Made by a program: the position numbers and the translations under genes. The notes below the pieces were generated by a model, which searched no databases, had not been told where the DNA came from, and saw only the letters and a list, made by a program, of their open reading frames with translations. Shown here piece after piece: positions 17,761 through 26,762 of a stretch of 26,959 bases of DNA (the first letter of the stretch is position 1; each line of letters starts with the position of its first letter). Source of the stretch: Nemertoderma westbladi (taxonomy: Eukaryota; Xenacoelomorpha; Nemertodermatida; Nemertodermatidae); assembly GCA_032718475.1 (NCBI GenBank), contig JAUCBJ010002090.1, positions 1-26,959 on the forward strand, given 5' to 3'.

Positions 17761-19704
17761 ATGAAAGATCATATACGTTCCTTATCTATGAACGAGCTCA
17801 AAGGAGTATTGGAAGAACATGGACTCGAGACACAAGGTACAAGAGCGGAACTTCTCTTGCGATGCGAACGTGTTGTGTTAGATGAACCCAGCTTACCCTT
17901 GATCCAATCTACAAATACTGATGAAGATATTAACAACAGTCTAGATACAATTTTTACTGTTACAGAGGATAGGGAGTCAGATGTTCTCGAAGTGGGGGTA
18001 GGTCCGCTGTTCGTTCATAACGATGGAAACAGCCATAAAACGTTCACTTGGGACGAATCAATCTCATTTGATGATCAATTATTACCAACGTGTAGACCAC
18101 CGAACTCACACGCATCAACACAACTACCGGTACCGGTAGCACGAATACTCGAAAGGTTAGATTCATTAGAGAAAAACGCGGACTCTGATAGAAAAACTAT
18201 CGCTAAACTACAGATGCAAATAGTTGTTCTACAAAAATCAACCAATGACACAAACGATATGGTCTTCCAACACTTAGCGCCTGTCATACATGGCCATATC
18301 ATAAACCCCAGTCCTGCGCTAACCACCGATCCCGCGCTCACAGCCGGTCCCGCACACTCCGCCGGTCACGCGCACTCTGCCGGTCCCGCGGTCAACACTG
18401 GTCCCACGCTCACCACCGGTCCCACGCACTCCGCCGATCCCGCGCTCACCACTGGTCCCCCGCATTCCGCTGGTCCCACGCACTCCGCCGGTCCCGCGCA
18501 CTCCGCCGGTCCCGCGCACTCCGCCGGTCCCGCGCACTCCGCCGGTCCCGCGCACTCCGCCGGTCCCGCGCACTCCGCCGGTCCCGCGCACTCTGCCGGT
18601 CCTGCGCTCACCGCCGGTTCCGCGCCCAACACTGGTCCCGCGCACTCCGCCGGTTCCGCGCTCATTACCGGTCCCGCACACTCCGCCAGTTCCGTGCTCA
18701 ACACCGGTCTTGCTCACTCCGGCGGTTCCACGCTCAACACCGGTCCCGTGCTCACCACCGGTCCCGCGCACTCCGCCGAGCCCCCGCTCACGACCGGTCC
18801 CACGCATTCCGCCGGTCCCGCGCATTCCACCAGTCTCGCACACTCTCACAGTTCTTCATACATTCCAAAGCGAAGAAATCCCGCTTCTGATTGTCTAATT
18901 ATCGGTAGCTCTCTCTACCGTCATGCTGATCCACGTTCAATAGGTACATCGGCGCAAGTTCACTCTTACTCCGGATTATCCTTTGCCACAGCACCTCCTC
19001 TTATTAATAACTATAGCACCGAACACCTACAATCAGTTGTCTTGGGATTGGGTACGAACGACCTCGGAGGTACAATCCCGACAATAATGGGAAACGTTAA
19101 AGCTACAACAGATTCTGTTCTCGCAAAGTTTTCCCCAACTAATATATACATAGTGGAGCTTATTCCAAGTACAAAGATCAGCACCCTAGAGAAAATGATG
19201 AAACTAAACTCTGAGCTAAAATCATTTACAATGGAAAATAACATTCACCTAATCCCAGCGTGGGACAGTTTCATGGCTAACAACAACGTTGTTCTTTCAA
19301 CAGCACTCGCTAGGGATGGATTACACCTATCTCGCCAAGGGATATCGATGCTTACTAACTGTATTTCGAGAGCATTAAATTGTAACGTTCGCGAAAAGTT
19401 TACAGACATAGTACGACGAGAGCGACCAAAACCGTCTCAGAGATTGCCGGCTTTTCCAACATATAGGAGTGCACAGTCTACTGCACCTTACAACATGAGG
19501 AGCCCAAACCAACTACGCGACTATAACATCCAACGTCCTACTGCTGCTTCTATTTGGGGCAGCGATTTCAGTTCTCGAAACACTAACTACGATTACAACC
19601 CCACCCTCAACCGACCTCAAACAGCCCCTTGGGTTGCAGACATGACGGCAGCTATCTCTCGTGCAGTCACTAATGCTATCTCAGGAGTAATGCAAAGCAG
19701 GTAG
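17761..19704 (+). CDS. LINE ORF1: SAP-like domain, coiled coil, repeat tract, SGNH esterase
   Basis: A 647-residue ORF starting at the first ATG. Residues about 7-41 (LSMNELKGVLEEHGLETQG, then RAELLLRCERVV) fit the SAP helix-extension-helix DNA-binding fold. A short coiled coil lies at about 125-160 (ILERLDSLEKNADSDRKTI). Residues about 182-365 are built of GPAHSA-like hexapeptides. Then comes an SGNH/GDSL hydrolase: block I IIGSSLYRH (G382-S384; GSS replaces GDS), block III GLGTNDLG (G431, N433) and block V DGLHLS (D519, H522), so the triad looks complete. SGNH domains are known in ORF1 of some CR1 and L2 LINEs and may act on lipids or membranes. The C-terminal 110 residues are basic, with arginine-proline segments. 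ORF2 follows after 170 bp. Confidence 0.85.
   Translation: MKDHIRSLSMNELKGVLEEHGLETQGTRAELLLRCERVVLDEPSLPLIQSTNTDEDINNSLDTIFTVTEDRESDVLEVGVGPLFVHNDGNSHKTFTWDESISFDDQLLPTCRPPNSHASTQLPVPVARILERLDSLEKNADSDRKTIAKLQMQIVVLQKSTNDTNDMVFQHLAPVIHGHIINPSPALTTDPALTAGPAHSAGHAHSAGPAVNTGPTLTTGPTHSADPALTTGPPHSAGPTHSAGPAHSAGPAHSAGPAHSAGPAHSAGPAHSAGPAHSAGPALTAGSAPNTGPAHSAGSALITGPAHSASSVLNTGLAHSGGSTLNTGPVLTTGPAHSAEPPLTTGPTHSAGPAHSTSLAHSHSSSYIPKRRNPASDCLIIGSSLYRHADPRSIGTSAQVHSYSGLSFATAPPLINNYSTEHLQSVVLGLGTNDLGGTIPTIMGNVKATTDSVLAKFSPTNIYIVELIPSTKISTLEKMMKLNSELKSFTMENNIHLIPAWDSFMANNNVVLSTALARDGLHLSRQGISMLTNCISRALNCNVREKFTDIVRRERPKPSQRLPAFPTYRSAQSTAPYNMRSPNQLRDYNIQRPTAASIWGSDFSSRNTNYDYNPTLNRPQTAPWVADMTAAISRAVTNAISGVMQSR
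18304..18850. repeat. GC-rich 18-bp minisatellite inside ORF1
   Basis: About 30 tandem units of 18 bp (GGTCCCGCGCACTCCGCC and variants with CTCACC or AACACT). The central block at about 18481-18600 holds near-identical copies, while the flanks are more diverged. The period is a multiple of three, so the protein frame is kept. Two antisense frames are open for the same reason. GC content is far above the rest of the element. Confidence 0.95.
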
Positions 19705-19874
19705 TCGCATCCACACCACATACAGCTCCGCGGTTTTTCATTCAATTTATCCATATTCTAGAATTTCTGTTTTTCTTTTCTTCTCTCTATGTTTTTATTA
19801 ACTATATTTTATCAGCTCATAATGAAGCTCAATAATCGCTATAAGCCCTTTTTTATATATGAATTAAAATAAAT
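19705..19874 (+). other. ORF1-ORF2 spacer of the plus-strand LINE
   Basis: A 170-bp AT-rich gap with a pyrimidine-rich stretch (TTTCTGTTTTTCTTTTCTTC, about 19765-19785). ORF2 must be translated by reinitiation or internal entry, or from a separate RNA. No clear signal for any of these is visible. Confidence 0.4.
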
Positions 19875-22800
19875 ATGTTTTTAACCTATAATAAGCAATG
19901 GATAATGATCGTACTCTTATTATCTTACATTTTACTGAATTATGTATGTTATTTTTCCCAGTTATTACCCGGTCTGCCTCCAATGAACCCTTCACGTAAT
20001 ATTTCTCAAAATGAGAATCCCAGGAACATATCTATTAATCTAATAGTAAGTCAACCATCATTGACCAATAACTTACAAACCATTACAGTTATTGCCAACA
20101 ATGAGTTTGATATCAATAATAAATATAAATCACATTATAACTTATTTTCCTGGCCTTCTCTAGTTCTCTTTGTTGATACTCTGGTGCAACCCATTTACGG
20201 GTTCTGGTATATTTTGAGTACATCACTGTTTACGATAATCTTATTAAATGCTGCACTTATTGCTATAATTTTTTCTATAACAAAATTGAAGCACAACAAA
20301 AATTTACATCAAATAACCTTCTTAAATCTAATTAAATGTACGATGAATATACCAACCAATATTATATTCTGTTTCTGCAACCTTGCCGGGCTGTGGATTG
20401 TTTTGTTTGTATGTAGCTTTATATTACCTAACTTAAAGTCATCACATTCATCAACTTTAAAATTTTTATTGGTTTTCCAACAAATGATTCAAACTTTTTT
20501 ACTTATTATGTTCTTATTACTAAAAAAACTCGTGCGTCATACACATCGTGAACCTTTTAGTAAACTTACCCAAAATACTCTACTACGATTTTTATTACAC
20601 CAGTTTCGTACAAACTTATTTAAAGTATCCAAACGACCAGCGCAAATTAATTTAGACAGCAGAACTAATTTAACTATAAAAGAGGCAAGCATAGTCAACA
20701 TTATATTAATTATTATTATCCTAAACAATCCAATTTATTTTACAACAATCAAAAATAATATACCAACATTCGTCCGTAGACCGAAATTAAATAAAGTTAA
20801 CAAGAAATTATTGTTACTCATATTGCGTAGCTTAGCATTATCATTCACTTTGTACCGTACTACAATTTTAGATACACTTTTTATACTATCAATTACAATT
20901 AACCTATTACTCCTTAAGGCAGGTGATATTCATTCTAATCCCGGGCCACAGAGGCAACAAAATAAAACATCTAATAGGAATAAGCAGAAAGTAGAATCTA
21001 ACAAAATATTTAACTACAAGCAAAAATTGCAACAAAAATATAATATACACAACTATATTAATGAAAGTAAAAATAATACCAAATTTTTGCATATAAACGC
21101 AAGAAGTCTCGTAAAAAACTCAGAGCATCTAAAAGAACTAGCTAAGGGCGCCCCCAACTTAATATTATCCGTCTCAGAATCGTGGCTCAAGAAATTTCAC
21201 CACAACTCGGTTATCAATATACCTGGTTACACAACATACAGACGGGATCGGAGAAACAAAAAAGGGGGTGGTTTAATAGTATATATTCCCGAAGGACTAA
21301 GTAGTAGGGTTCGCACAGATATTAAAGAAAATAATAAACTAGAATCTATCTGGATCCAAATTGAAACGACATTATTATGTACAGTATATAATCCCCCCAG
21401 AGCAAACAAGTCTGAGTTCATAAACGAAATATCAGAGGAAATTGAAACAGCCTTGCTATTGGAACCGAATGCTAAAATAATCATTCAAGGTGACCTTAAT
21501 ATTAATATTCTAAGTACAAATGCACCAAGTTCAAAGGAACTAATATCCACATTAGATACACTTGGCTTAACTACCCATAACAGGTCTGAACCAACGAGAT
21601 ACAGTAGAAAATCAGCAACATTACTAGACCTGGTAATAACAAACTTAGATCACAACATCGTCCAAGAATGTAAAGTTTTCCCATGCTTCTACTCAGATCA
21701 TGAGTATACTGTACTAACACTCACAACAAACCTTTTCTCAAACAAGCAGAGCTCCAATAAATCAGACAATAAATGGATAAATTTCAGGGACTTTAATAAA
21801 TTCAACAATTCGGCCTTTTTGGCAGATATTAACAGCGTAAATTGGGGAAATTTATATCTTGTAACTGATATTGACAAAAAAATTGAAATTTTTGAACAAA
21901 CACTTGAACATATACTTAATAACCACGCACCAATAAAGCGTAAACTAGTAAAGCATTCAAATAAATACAAAACTACGTCAGAGTGGGAGTGTACAGAGCT
22001 GGAAACACTAAGGAATAACAAATATAATGCACTTCACATTTGGCGGAGAACTAAAACAGTTACTGCATTTGATGAATATAAAAACGCCAGAAACAGATTT
22101 AATTGCGCTAATAAATACCTAAAAAATAAATACATGCAAAATAAATTCCTTAATCAAACAACCTCAAGGGGGCGCTGGAATGTCATAAATACAATACTAG
22201 GAAGATACAAAATAAACTCAACTGTAAATGAAGTAAAACATAAGGGGACGTTACACACGGACAAAAAAATTATTGCAACAATATTCAACGAAGTTTATAT
22301 CAACCTAGGTAAATTTATAACCAATGGCAATCCAGCTCATTCAAGTATAGGGAGATGCAGTATATCTGGTAAGAAACTTAAAACTACATTCATATTTGCA
22401 AACATCTCACCATTACTAACACACCAAATAATATCAAAACTAAAAGAAGATAAACCTAGTGGCCCATCAAATATTCCAATAAAAATACTTAAATTGTTAA
22501 ACCCCAAAATCGCTATAATTTTAACACATATATTCAACTGCTGTCTAACTCAATCATATTTCCCGAACAGACTCAAACAGGCAATTGTCATCCCGATCTA
22601 CAAAAAAGAAGACATATTAGATCCAACAAATTACAGACCGATATCAATTATTCACCCACTGGCAAAATTACTCGAAAAAATTATAGCACTGCAAATTCAA
22701 CAATATATAAAACGCAACAATTTGCTGTTTTCTCGTCAGTTCGGTTTTCGTGCTGGTTATTCAACAACAGACACTGTTGTCTATCTAAGTGAATGTTGGA

Positions 22801-23702
22801 AAGCAGCACTAAACTCGAATAACTATGTAGCGATAGGATTTTTAGACTTAAGTAAAGCATTCAATTCGGTCGATTACAAAACCCTATTAGAAAAATTATC
22901 GAATATTGGTTTCGAACAAACAGCTATAAGTTTAATTCATAGCTACTTAGAAAACAGAAAACAACGAGTAAAACTAAACAATGTATTGTCCCCATGGGCA
23001 ACAGAAAAAAGAGGTGTACCACAGGGCACACTTTTAGGCCCTCTACTCTTTTCTCTTTACACAAATGACTTTCCGGAACATTTACCTAATACTTCAAATA
23101 TAACCTTTTATGCGGACGATACCGTTATGTATGCAACCGACAAAGACCCTCACACAGCAACATCTATTCTGGAACAAAATATTAATCATATTTCGGAAAT
23201 ATATGCAAAAAACAGTCTACAAATGAACAAAACTAAAACAGAATTTTTACTTCTCTCACCACGCAAAAACGACAAACAAACTAAAAATATAACACTCAAT
23301 ATTCAGGACTCTCCAAAATTAGATCAAAGCAAAACAGTTAAATACTTAGGTGTCCATATAAATACTTCTCTTGATTGGAAAGAGCAAATAGATAAAGCAC
23401 TGCAAAAAATGTCAATTGCACTATCATCCTTCAGAAAAATAAAAGGCCAACTTCCGACAGCCACCAAAATAAATATATATAAATCATTAATATTGCCTCA
23501 CCACCACTACTGCTGCATATTGCTTCACTCCTTACATCAACGTCATGGCTATAATAATATACTTTATAAGTTCGAAAAAATACAGAATATGGCACTGCGA
23601 ACCATCTACGGCACTAAAATAAGAGATAAATCTGGTTCTGAATTACGTAGGAAAGCAAAAATTCCTTTAATCTCGGCCTATAGAGATAAATTTCGCAATT
23701 AA
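19875..23702 (+). CDS. LINE ORF2: multi-pass membrane domain, 2A-like motif, APE endonuclease, reverse transcriptase
   Basis: A 1275-residue ORF. Residues 1-350 contain about six to eight hydrophobic segments (for example WIMIVLLLSYILL, FTIILLNAALIAIIF, LWIVLFVCSFILP, TFLLIMFLLL, IILIIIIL, TLFILSITINLLLL). At once follows a 2A-like sequence, GDIHSNPGP, with D351, N355, P356, G357 and P358. The APE endonuclease begins at about 403 (FLHINARSL) with SESWL, GDLNIN (about 538) and SDHEYT (about 607). The RT has NYRPISIIHPLAK (about 919), RQFGFRAGYSTTD, GFLDLSKAFNSVDY, RGVPQGTLLGPLLF and YADD (1079-1082). All catalytic motifs are intact. The frame ends early: the usual C-terminal block continues one frame over (next entry). 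Gene order and motifs point to a CR1-like LINE. The 2A role is inference; the family consensus has E where this has H. Confidence 0.88.
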   Translation: MFLTYNKQWIMIVLLLSYILLNYVCYFSQLLPGLPPMNPSRNISQNENPRNISINLIVSQPSLTNNLQTITVIANNEFDINNKYKSHYNLFSWPSLVLFVDTLVQPIYGFWYILSTSLFTIILLNAALIAIIFSITKLKHNKNLHQITFLNLIKCTMNIPTNIIFCFCNLAGLWIVLFVCSFILPNLKSSHSSTLKFLLVFQQMIQTFLLIMFLLLKKLVRHTHREPFSKLTQNTLLRFLLHQFRTNLFKVSKRPAQINLDSRTNLTIKEASIVNIILIIIILNNPIYFTTIKNNIPTFVRRPKLNKVNKKLLLLILRSLALSFTLYRTTILDTLFILSITINLLLLKAGDIHSNPGPQRQQNKTSNRNKQKVESNKIFNYKQKLQQKYNIHNYINESKNNTKFLHINARSLVKNSEHLKELAKGAPNLILSVSESWLKKFHHNSVINIPGYTTYRRDRRNKKGGGLIVYIPEGLSSRVRTDIKENNKLESIWIQIETTLLCTVYNPPRANKSEFINEISEEIETALLLEPNAKIIIQGDLNINILSTNAPSSKELISTLDTLGLTTHNRSEPTRYSRKSATLLDLVITNLDHNIVQECKVFPCFYSDHEYTVLTLTTNLFSNKQSSNKSDNKWINFRDFNKFNNSAFLADINSVNWGNLYLVTDIDKKIEIFEQTLEHILNNHAPIKRKLVKHSNKYKTTSEWECTELETLRNNKYNALHIWRRTKTVTAFDEYKNARNRFNCANKYLKNKYMQNKFLNQTTSRGRWNVINTILGRYKINSTVNEVKHKGTLHTDKKIIATIFNEVYINLGKFITNGNPAHSSIGRCSISGKKLKTTFIFANISPLLTHQIISKLKEDKPSGPSNIPIKILKLLNPKIAIILTHIFNCCLTQSYFPNRLKQAIVIPIYKKEDILDPTNYRPISIIHPLAKLLEKIIALQIQQYIKRNNLLFSRQFGFRAGYSTTDTVVYLSECWKAALNSNNYVAIGFLDLSKAFNSVDYKTLLEKLSNIGFEQTAISLIHSYLENRKQRVKLNNVLSPWATEKRGVPQGTLLGPLLFSLYTNDFPEHLPNTSNITFYADDTVMYATDKDPHTATSILEQNINHISEIYAKNSLQMNKTKTEFLLLSPRKNDKQTKNITLNIQDSPKLDQSKTVKYLGVHINTSLDWKEQIDKALQKMSIALSSFRKIKGQLPTATKINIYKSLILPHHHYCCILLHSLHQRHGYNNILYKFEKIQNMALRTIYGTKIRDKSGSELRRKAKIPLISAYRDKFRN
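20925..20948 (+). promoter_or_regulatory. 2A-like ribosome-skipping site within ORF2
   Basis: The codons for DIHSNPGP match the 2A consensus D-(V/I)-E-x-N-P-G-P at every position except H for E. Skipping would separate G357 from P358 and release a membrane protein of about 357 residues from an enzyme of at least 918. 2A-like sequences at the N-terminus of ORF2 are known in several animal APE-type LINEs. Activity with histidine at the third position is uncertain. Confidence 0.6.
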
Positions 23703-23979
23703 TTTCTTTTTCAAATATATAAATAATTTAAGTGTCCCTTTCCAACAATTAGAACTGCATCTACTAAAACACAATGACACAAAGTTAAACACAAGAACTT
23801 TCAAAATTAAAATCCCCGCAACTAAAAATACTCATGGTTACAATAGTTTAACACTAAATCTAATCAGACACTGGAATGCTCTCCCTCTAGACATTAGGAA
23901 AATCAATAAATTATCACTCTTTGAAAACAAAGTAAGAAATCATTTTCTAACTCGCTACGCCCGTGAAGAAATTACATAA
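23703..23979 (+). pseudogene. C-terminal end of LINE ORF2, frameshifted
   Basis: After the ORF2 stop at 23700-23702, the next frame carries the missing end: INNLSVPFQQLELHLLKHN, then HGYNSLTLNLIRHWNALPLD, IRKINKLSLFENKVRNHFL and a TAA at 23977-23979. The RHWNALPLDIRK block is the standard C-terminus of CR1/L2-type ORF2. A single indel near 23697-23712, in the context AATTAATTTCTTTTTC, explains the break. It is either a recent mutation or a base-calling error in a T-rich run. Confidence 0.85.
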
Positions 23980-24433
23980 TTATTTAATCACAGACGGAAA
24001 CTAATAAACACAATTACAATATTATAAATTCAAATGATTGACCTGCAAATTAAACTTGTAAAGCCCGGCATTGTTATTGTGTTATTGTTATTGTTATTGC
24101 GTTCAGTTATTGTTTTTGTTGTTGTGTTGTGTATTATAACTCTGTGTTGTATATTGGCTATATTTGTGATGTTGTTTTGTGTTGTTTGGTTTTGTTATTG
24201 TAGTTACCTACAGGGTGAGGCGGCTAGACGGGTTGCTATTGTCAGTAATTGTTACATTTATGTATTTATACTGTACGTAGTCTTTAATATTTGTACTAAC
24301 AGGTTGTCTTGGACAGCCTCTAACTGACGCTTATTAACGTAACTATCAGTACTCTCCTTTGTACTGCCTTTGGTGTCACTTTTCGAAGCACGCTAAAGTA
24401 TTGTTAATAAAAGAACGATCTTATCTTATCTTA
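23980..24433 (+). other. 3' UTR and terminal repeat of the plus-strand LINE
   Basis: A non-coding tail with GTTATT-type microsatellite sequence at about 24069-24110. It ends in TCTTATCTTATCTTATCAT (about 24418-24436), a pentamer repeat typical of the 3' end of CR1-like elements, where the RT begins copying. The sequence changes character straight after it. Confidence 0.65.
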
Positions 24434-24436
24434 TCA

Positions 24437-24548
24437 TAGCAATCAGACAGTCAGCTGTCAGACAACAGATGTTAGGCCTGCATCGTGCAGTACAGCAGTA
24501 CTGTATACAGCAGTACCACACAGCAGTACGTTTTACACAGTACGACAG
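24437..24548. other. short segment with CAGCAGTAC repeats
   Basis: CAGTAC occurs five times between 24487 and 24543, with CAGCAGTAC in three of them. A small palindromic run (GACAGTCAGCTGTC) is at about 24446-24459. In the nested-insertion reading this would be the 5'-most piece of the minus-strand LINE, cut off by the plus-strand LINE. It is not L2 coding sequence. Confidence 0.4.
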
Positions 24549-26691
24549 CACATCTAAAACTGTTCCTGTACTACCAAGGGCGAAGTGGTATAATGTAGAT
24601 ATAGCGAATGAGAAAAGGAAGAGGAGGAGACTGGAGCGAAGATATAGAAAGTCCAAACTAAGTGTTGACTGTATAATATTGTATAGACAACAATGCAAAG
24701 TGGTGGTGGACACAATCATTTCAGCAAAGGAATCTTTTTATATAAATATTATTAATGAAAATTCAGGAGATCAGAAAACACTGTTTTCTGTGGCAAACAA
24801 AATTCTCTACAGACACAACAGCAGCACACTCCCGACTCATGACTCAGACCTTCAGCTGGCAAATATGTTCGCCGACTATTTTTGACAAGAAAATTAATGA
24901 TATACGTGAAACTTTAACGACTGAGCAGGTAGTTACTAAAAGAAAGTGTGCATTGTTGTAACCAACAAGACCCGCATCTGCACGTTAACCCACCCGTTGC
25001 CAACTTTGAGCAATCCGATCCACTTGTTGACATTAAGATTCCATTTAGTAAAGGTGATCCTTTACAACGATTCTCTGAAATCTCACCGGAAACTACTGAA
25101 TCTCTAATTAAAGAATCAAGTCAAAATCAAGTCAAGGTCAAAATCAAGTCCACGTGATCCAATTCCAACAAAATTAGTTAAACTGTCAATGGCACTATTG
25201 TTACCAATTATAACAATGATTATAAATATATCATTGACGATGGCAACTGTCCCCACAATGTTCAAAGAAGCGATTATTACCCCAGTGCTGAAGAAGATGA
25301 GGTTGGATCCTGAGATTTTAAAACATGTTCGGCCTGTTTCAAATCTATTGTACATCGCTAAACTCTGTGAGAAAGTGATATCTATCCAACTCATGCGACA
25401 CCTGAACTTAAATGGACTACATGAACCCTTTCAAAGTGCCTACCGCCAATACCATGGCACCGAAACTGCTCTACTAGTTGTGACTGATGGGATACTGAGG
25501 GAAATCGACAACGGATCGGCTGTACTTAATGCTAATGCTTGACCTTAGTGCTGCATTTGATACGGTAGAACATATAGTAAACTGTTGCACATCCTGGAAT
25601 TAGAGATTGGAGTAACTGGTAATGCCATAGAATGGTTTAGATCATATCTATCCGATCGTACGCAGGAAGTTCGCATTGGTCGATCTTACTCAAAGCGCAA
25701 TGCCCTTAAATATGGCTTGCCCCAAGGCTCCGTTTTGGGGCCGCTTCTATTTAGTATATACACTCGCAGTCTTTCAACTGTTATAAGAAAGCACGGTCTA
25801 ACCTACCACCTTTACGCAGATGACACACAAATCTACATTGCCTTTAAGCCTGAATGTGTATAGAATCAGTAGTTGGAGTTACTGATAATTATCTACGTAA
25901 CATAAAGACATGGATGAGGTCTAACCTATTAAAGATGAATGATGATAAGACCGAGTTACTCCTATTGCAGAATCGTTTCGGATGCCACGTAGTCCCTCCG
26001 ACAGTTCAATGTGGTGCTGACACAATAGTGACTAGCACGTAATATTGGGTGTGTTATGGACTCACACTTAACATTTTCAACGTAATATATCAAAGATGAA
26101 ACGGTATTTGTCCAGACACGACCTCGAAATATTGATTCATGCCCTAGTGACAGGCAAACTGGGCATCAACAACTCCCTCTATTATGGTCTGCCAGTTAAG
26201 TTCATAAAGAAATTACAAACAAAACGTACAGAATGCGGCAGCACGATTGCTGGCTGGTACTAGGAAGAGAGACCACATTACTCCAGTCATTAAAGACCTG
26301 CATTGGCTTCCGATTAATCGCCGCATTCAGTTTAAAATAGCTCTCTTAACATACAAATGTCTTAATGGCTGTGCTCCATCATATTTGGTAGACCTACTGA
26401 CGCCTTACGACCCCCCTCGCCTGCTACGATCCCGTGATGCAGGGCTGCTAGTCGTCCCCCGGTATCGCCTGGGAAACGGGCATTCTCCATCGCTGCTCCT
26501 ACAGTATGGAACACTCTACCCCTCAACTTACGACGTTCGCCAACATTAAATGCCTTCAAGGCGGGACTCAAAACACATATTTTTAAACAGGAATATGTCA
26601 TCTAACTCACAGAGAACATATATTTTTAACTCTTTCCTTTTTTAGCGTTGTCTTTGTTTTTAATGCAGTAAATTTTATATTGTGATATTTT
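24549..26691 (+). pseudogene. L2-type LINE, reverse-transcriptase part (right half of a split element)
   Basis: Homology runs through several frames: SKTVPVLPRAKWYNVDIANE (from 24553), KESFYINIINENSGDQKTLF, ETTESLIKESS, VPTMFKEAIITPVLKK, a region equivalent to RPVSNLPFISK (RPVSNLLYIAK), FQSAYRQYHGTETALL, LMLDLSAAFDTV (frame lost and regained near 25540-25570), YGLPQGSVLGPLLFSIYTRS, YADD (25813-25824), and at the end RDHITPVIKDLHWLPINRRI, FKIALLTYKCLNGCAPSYL and LRSRDAGLLVVPR. These are diagnostic of L2-group LINEs. At least six frameshifts or stops make it a pseudogene. It has no endonuclease; that part lies at 11422-11928. Confidence 0.85.
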
Positions 26692-26762
26692 TTATAGCGC
26701 CTTGAAATAATGCCCAGAAAGGCGCTCTATAAATTATTATTATTATTATTATTATTATTATA
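26692..26762 (+). repeat. L2 3' terminus: hairpin and (ATT)n tail
   Basis: TAGCGCCTTGAAATAATGCC is followed by CAGAAAGGCGCTCTATAAAT and an ATT repeat. GCGCCTT and AAGGCGC can pair to form a stem. This GCGCCTT...AAGGCGCTATATAAAT plus microsatellite arrangement is the well-known 3' end of L2 LINEs and the SINEs that borrow it, and it fixes the element's 3' boundary. Confidence 0.85.

Noticed and set aside
18319-18849. Antisense ORFs of 176 and 112 residues over the GC-rich repeat
   Set aside because: Low-complexity GTGGVRG/AECAGP repeats arise because an 18-bp repeat without stops is open in several frames. The sense frame alone continues into real domains.
24034-24327. 97-residue hydrophobic ORF downstream of the plus-strand LINE
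   Set aside because: It is a translation of the GTTATT microsatellite in the LINE 3' UTR.
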